DNA of 64,000 bases from Cytophagales bacterium (GTDB lineage Bacteria > Bacteroidota > Bacteroidia > Cytophagales > Flammeovirgaceae), in NCBI GenBank assembly GCA_025056215.1, contig JANWWC010000001.1:558001-622000 (forward strand). The letters are read 5' to 3'. The notes below the pieces were generated by a model. The model had not been told where the DNA came from and did no database searches. It was given only the letters and a program-made list of their open reading frames with translations. The position numbers and the translations under genes are program-made. The stretch's first letter is position 1. Every line of letters begins with the position of its first letter. This document shows positions 61,677 through 64,000 of this stretch, piece by piece.

Positions 61677-62726
61677 ATGGTAGATTATCTTATTGTTGGA
61701 TTAGGGATTGCAGGCACTAATTTAGCTCTTACCCTATCAGAGAAAGGACACTCATTAGCCCTTGTAGACGATGGCGAATTTCCAAGTTCCTCGCGCATTG
61801 CAGCAGGTCTTTTTAACCCAATTACGGGAGTAAAGCTTCTTAAGAGTTGGAATGCTTCTCTTTTTTTTCCATACCTATTACAACACTATCGAAAATGGGA
61901 ACAAAAATGGAACCAAAAATTCTTGTATCCTATCGGCATTTACGTACCTTTCGAAAACATAGAAACCCAAAATAAATGGCTAGGCGCTCAGCACGACGAA
62001 CGATATAAACATTTTGTTTCTTCTACTCATAACGTCCCTTTAAACTTACCTGATTTTGAAAATCCTTTCGGAGGAATGTTTCTACAGCCAGCAGGCTTTT
62101 TGGATATCAATACTTTTTTAACATGTGCTTATTCTTACCTTGCTCAACGTCACATGTTTATAAGAGAAAAGCTCGACTACACAAGCATTAAAATCTATTC
62201 TGATAAAATTGTTTGGAATTGTATAGAAGCCCGTAAGCTCATTTTTTCCGAAGGACAACGAAACTATTTAAATCCCTTTTTTCCTAATCTTAAGTATCAT
62301 CGAGTTAAAGGTGAAATTCTTACTATCTATTCGCCTAATGCAGAGAGTATTCCGTATGTAATAAATAAAGGAATCTGGGTAGTTCCATTAGGCAATCACT
62401 TATATAAAATAGGTTCTACATACGATAACCTCCAACGCGACACAATTCCTACCGAAAAAGGCAAGCAAGAAATTTTACAGCGCTTTACAAAAATGTTTCA
62501 TTGGCAATACACAGTTGTAGAACACCATGCAGCTATTCGTCCTGCCACTTTTGATAGAAGACCATTTGTAGGACTTCATACTCAGTACAAGAATATCGGT
62601 ATTTTTAATGGAATGGGCACAAAAGGAGTTTCTATGTCGCCATATTTAGCAGAACACTTTTACAATGTACTCGAAAACCAGGTTCCTTTGATGTCAGAAA
62701 TAAATTTTAACCGTTGCTACACATGA
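61677..62726 (+). CDS. FAD-dependent oxidoreductase (DAO family)
   Basis: 349 residues. The N-terminal FAD-binding Rossmann motif is VDYLIVGLGIAGTNLALTLSE (GxGxxG), followed by SSRIAAGLFNPITG. The C-terminus carries HHAAIRPATFDRRPFVG and GIFNGMGTKGVSMSP, the FAD-contacting tail of D-amino-acid oxidase-type proteins (ThiO/GlyOx-like). It oxidises an amine or amino acid; substrate unknown. It starts 8 bases after the helicase stop and its stop overlaps the next gene's start (ATGA), so they form an operon. Confidence 0.85.
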   Translation: MVDYLIVGLGIAGTNLALTLSEKGHSLALVDDGEFPSSSRIAAGLFNPITGVKLLKSWNASLFFPYLLQHYRKWEQKWNQKFLYPIGIYVPFENIETQNKWLGAQHDERYKHFVSSTHNVPLNLPDFENPFGGMFLQPAGFLDINTFLTCAYSYLAQRHMFIREKLDYTSIKIYSDKIVWNCIEARKLIFSEGQRNYLNPFFPNLKYHRVKGEILTIYSPNAESIPYVINKGIWVVPLGNHLYKIGSTYDNLQRDTIPTEKGKQEILQRFTKMFHWQYTVVEHHAAIRPATFDRRPFVGLHTQYKNIGIFNGMGTKGVSMSPYLAEHFYNVLENQVPLMSEINFNRCYT

Positions 62727-63955
62727 AATTGCCACCACACTTTAAGACGATGGCTATCGCCGCACTAGTTCTTAAAATAATAGCCGGTTGGGGAATTGGT
62801 TGGCTATATTTATACTATTACGGTGGCAATGGTGACACGTGGCAATACGATTGGCAAGCAAAAGTTATTAACCAATTAGCAAAAGAAAACCCACAAAAAT
62901 ATTGGCTTTTTATGCGAACTATCTACGAGCCTATTCATCTGAAAGACGTATACGATAGATGTCACTGCGAAAAGCCACGCGCTATGCTGATGACCAAAAT
63001 AGTTTCGATACTATATCGCATCACAAATAACAACTATTGGATAAGTAGTGCTTTGCTTTCTATTATCGCTTTTACAGGGCTCTTATACGCTCTTTTACAA
63101 ATCATACGCCTTTTCCCTCAACATTCAACGGCTTTGACAATAGGTTTTTTATGGATTCCTTCTACTGTAGTTTGGTCATCAGGGCTTCTTAAAGAGACCA
63201 TCATGATGACCTGCATTAGTGGCATTGTGGGAATTTCGTTTTCATGGTACCAAAATATTTCTCAATCGCTAAGCAAAACTATTTTTAAAGTATTGCTTTT
63301 ACTAGTGTTCTCGAGTTTACTGATTTTTCTCAAATATTATTACGCTGCTACTCTTTTCCCTACTCTACTCGCCTTCTTTTTGGCAGATTATCTTTACAAA
63401 ACGTTTCAGTTTCAATTTTATATAACCTTTTTTATTGCTTGGTTATGCTGCGCTGCTATCGGAACGAGTTTTCATCCTAACCTACATTTTCAAAACATTC
63501 TTGAAGCGACTTACAAAAATCATCAAAACATTATTGCTGAAACTGTTAATCCAAATAATCTTCTCTTTTTTTACAAATTTCAGCCTACTATCAAAAGTTT
63601 TCTTTTGAATATTCCGCTGGGCATAATGCAAGGATTGTCGATGCCTTACATTTGGAAAGTACAACATTGGTTTCAAGCGTTGGCTTCTTTTGAAAATATG
63701 TTATTCTTAGTTCTTGCTATTATTCACATGATTAACTTTAAAAAAACCTTTAAAGTTTCTCCTAAAGAAAAATTAGCTATCCTGGCAGTAGTGACATTTA
63801 GCCTTAGCACTTTAGCATGGCTTTCATTAGCTGTTCCAAACGCTGGTAGCCTTACAAGATACAAAATAGGATTTTTGCCGTTTTGGGGAAGTCTCTTGTT
63901 ATGCGGAGTTATTCCAAAAATTTCTCTACTACTTCAACGATATCGTCCATTTTAG
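62723..63955 (+). CDS. Polytopic membrane protein, GT-C glycosyltransferase-like
   Basis: 410 residues from ATG 62723 (ATGA overlap with the previous gene; an earlier TTG is less likely). About ten membrane helices. After the first helix a loop reads GGNGDTWQYDW, and further loops hold FMRTIYEPIHLKDVYDRCHC; acidic residues in the first loop are typical of GT-C transferases. SSGLLKETIMM lies between helices. Families of this kind transfer sugars from lipid carriers outside the membrane, but I cannot identify the donor. Its last 47 bases overlap the end of a minus-strand gene that enters from the right. Confidence 0.6.
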   Translation: MKLPPHFKTMAIAALVLKIIAGWGIGWLYLYYYGGNGDTWQYDWQAKVINQLAKENPQKYWLFMRTIYEPIHLKDVYDRCHCEKPRAMLMTKIVSILYRITNNNYWISSALLSIIAFTGLLYALLQIIRLFPQHSTALTIGFLWIPSTVVWSSGLLKETIMMTCISGIVGISFSWYQNISQSLSKTIFKVLLLLVFSSLLIFLKYYYAATLFPTLLAFFLADYLYKTFQFQFYITFFIAWLCCAAIGTSFHPNLHFQNILEATYKNHQNIIAETVNPNNLLFFYKFQPTIKSFLLNIPLGIMQGLSMPYIWKVQHWFQALASFENMLFLVLAIIHMINFKKTFKVSPKEKLAILAVVTFSLSTLAWLSLAVPNAGSLTRYKIGFLPFWGSLLLCGVIPKISLLLQRYRPF

Positions 63956-64000
63956 CATCGGAATAAGCTCCCGACGTTGTATAAACAATTTTTCCGTTTT
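63909..64000 (-). CDS. C-terminal end of an unidentified protein (rest beyond right edge)
   Basis: A minus-strand frame runs in from the right edge and stops at TAA 63911-63909. It can be read as NGKIVYTTSGAYSDAKMDD then IVEVVEKFLE, a protein-like C-terminus with an amphipathic last helix. The overlap of 47 bases with the plus-strand membrane protein means the two genes are tail-to-tail. Family unknown; only about 29 residues are visible. Confidence 0.5.
   Translation of the reverse strand, partial: NGKIVYTTSGAYSDAKMDDIVEVVEKFLE

Noticed and set aside
1-64000. tRNA, rRNA, CRISPR arrays, transposases, integrases
   Set aside because: No stretch shows a cloverleaf, rRNA-like conservation, regular direct repeats or transposase motifs; spacers are uniformly AT-rich.

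Overview
The window reads as a contiguous piece of an AT-rich chromosome from a Bacteroidota bacterium, most likely of the Cytophagia/Cytophagales type. Four things support this: a SusC/SusD pair, a gliding-motility GldF permease, a secreted protein ending in a type IX secretion (T9SS) sorting domain, and many start regions without a Shine-Dalgarno sequence but with the Bacteroidota promoter pattern TTTG-N17..23-TAnnTTTG (exact -7 boxes before rpsA, asd, prfB, pitA, rlmD, deaD, rocD and others). Genus and species cannot be told from this window. I saw no rRNA, tRNA, CRISPR array, insertion sequence or phage gene.

Layout. 1-5 kb: a truncated CAP-domain lipoprotein, a secreted hypothetical, gldF overlapping a metal ABC permease, then a sigma-54-type AAA+ activator followed by APS kinase (cysC). 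5-12.8 kb: rpsA, a membrane GAF/PAS sensor with no output domain, asd, and an operon plsC - pseudo-dihydroorotase - small helical protein. 13-17.3 kb: a beta-propeller/Y_Y_Y sensor-like protein, then a heavily decayed ABC-F (YbiT-type) pseudogene directly downstream of prfB. 17.3-26.5 kb: prfB with its programmed +1 frameshift, nrdA, an aldo/keto reductase, a T9SS adhesin-like protein and rlmD. 26.7-38.9 kb: mostly housekeeping genes (patatin, YheT hydrolase, YggS, pth, sodA, a SelW-like protein, smc, Pit phosphate transporter, rocD).

39-49.6 kb is a carbohydrate-type region on the minus strand. SusC and SusD come first, then a decayed SprT-like pseudogene (plus strand) and a two-way terminator, then a tight four-gene operon: aldose 1-epimerase, a secreted GH52-like glycosidase, a sensor kinase and its response regulator. 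This links a two-component system physically to a secreted glycosidase.

49.9-53.2 kb (plus strand) carries a lipoprotein cyanophycinase, a YfcC-family transporter and a SiaB/SiaC kinase-phosphoprotein pair with short gaps between them. I read this as uptake of cyanophycin breakdown products possibly wired to a SiaBC signalling switch; no SiaA phosphatase or SiaD cyclase is in view. 53.3-59.6 kb (minus) holds envelope-related genes: TPR protein, sugar nucleotidyltransferase, cdsA, a cysteine-poor IscA-like protein and a membrane-anchored patatin. 59.8-64 kb (plus) holds a DEAD-box RNA helicase whose GTG start is predicted to be buried in a long leader hairpin, then an FAD oxidoreductase and a polytopic membrane protein whose end overlaps the C-terminus of a gene running in from the right edge.
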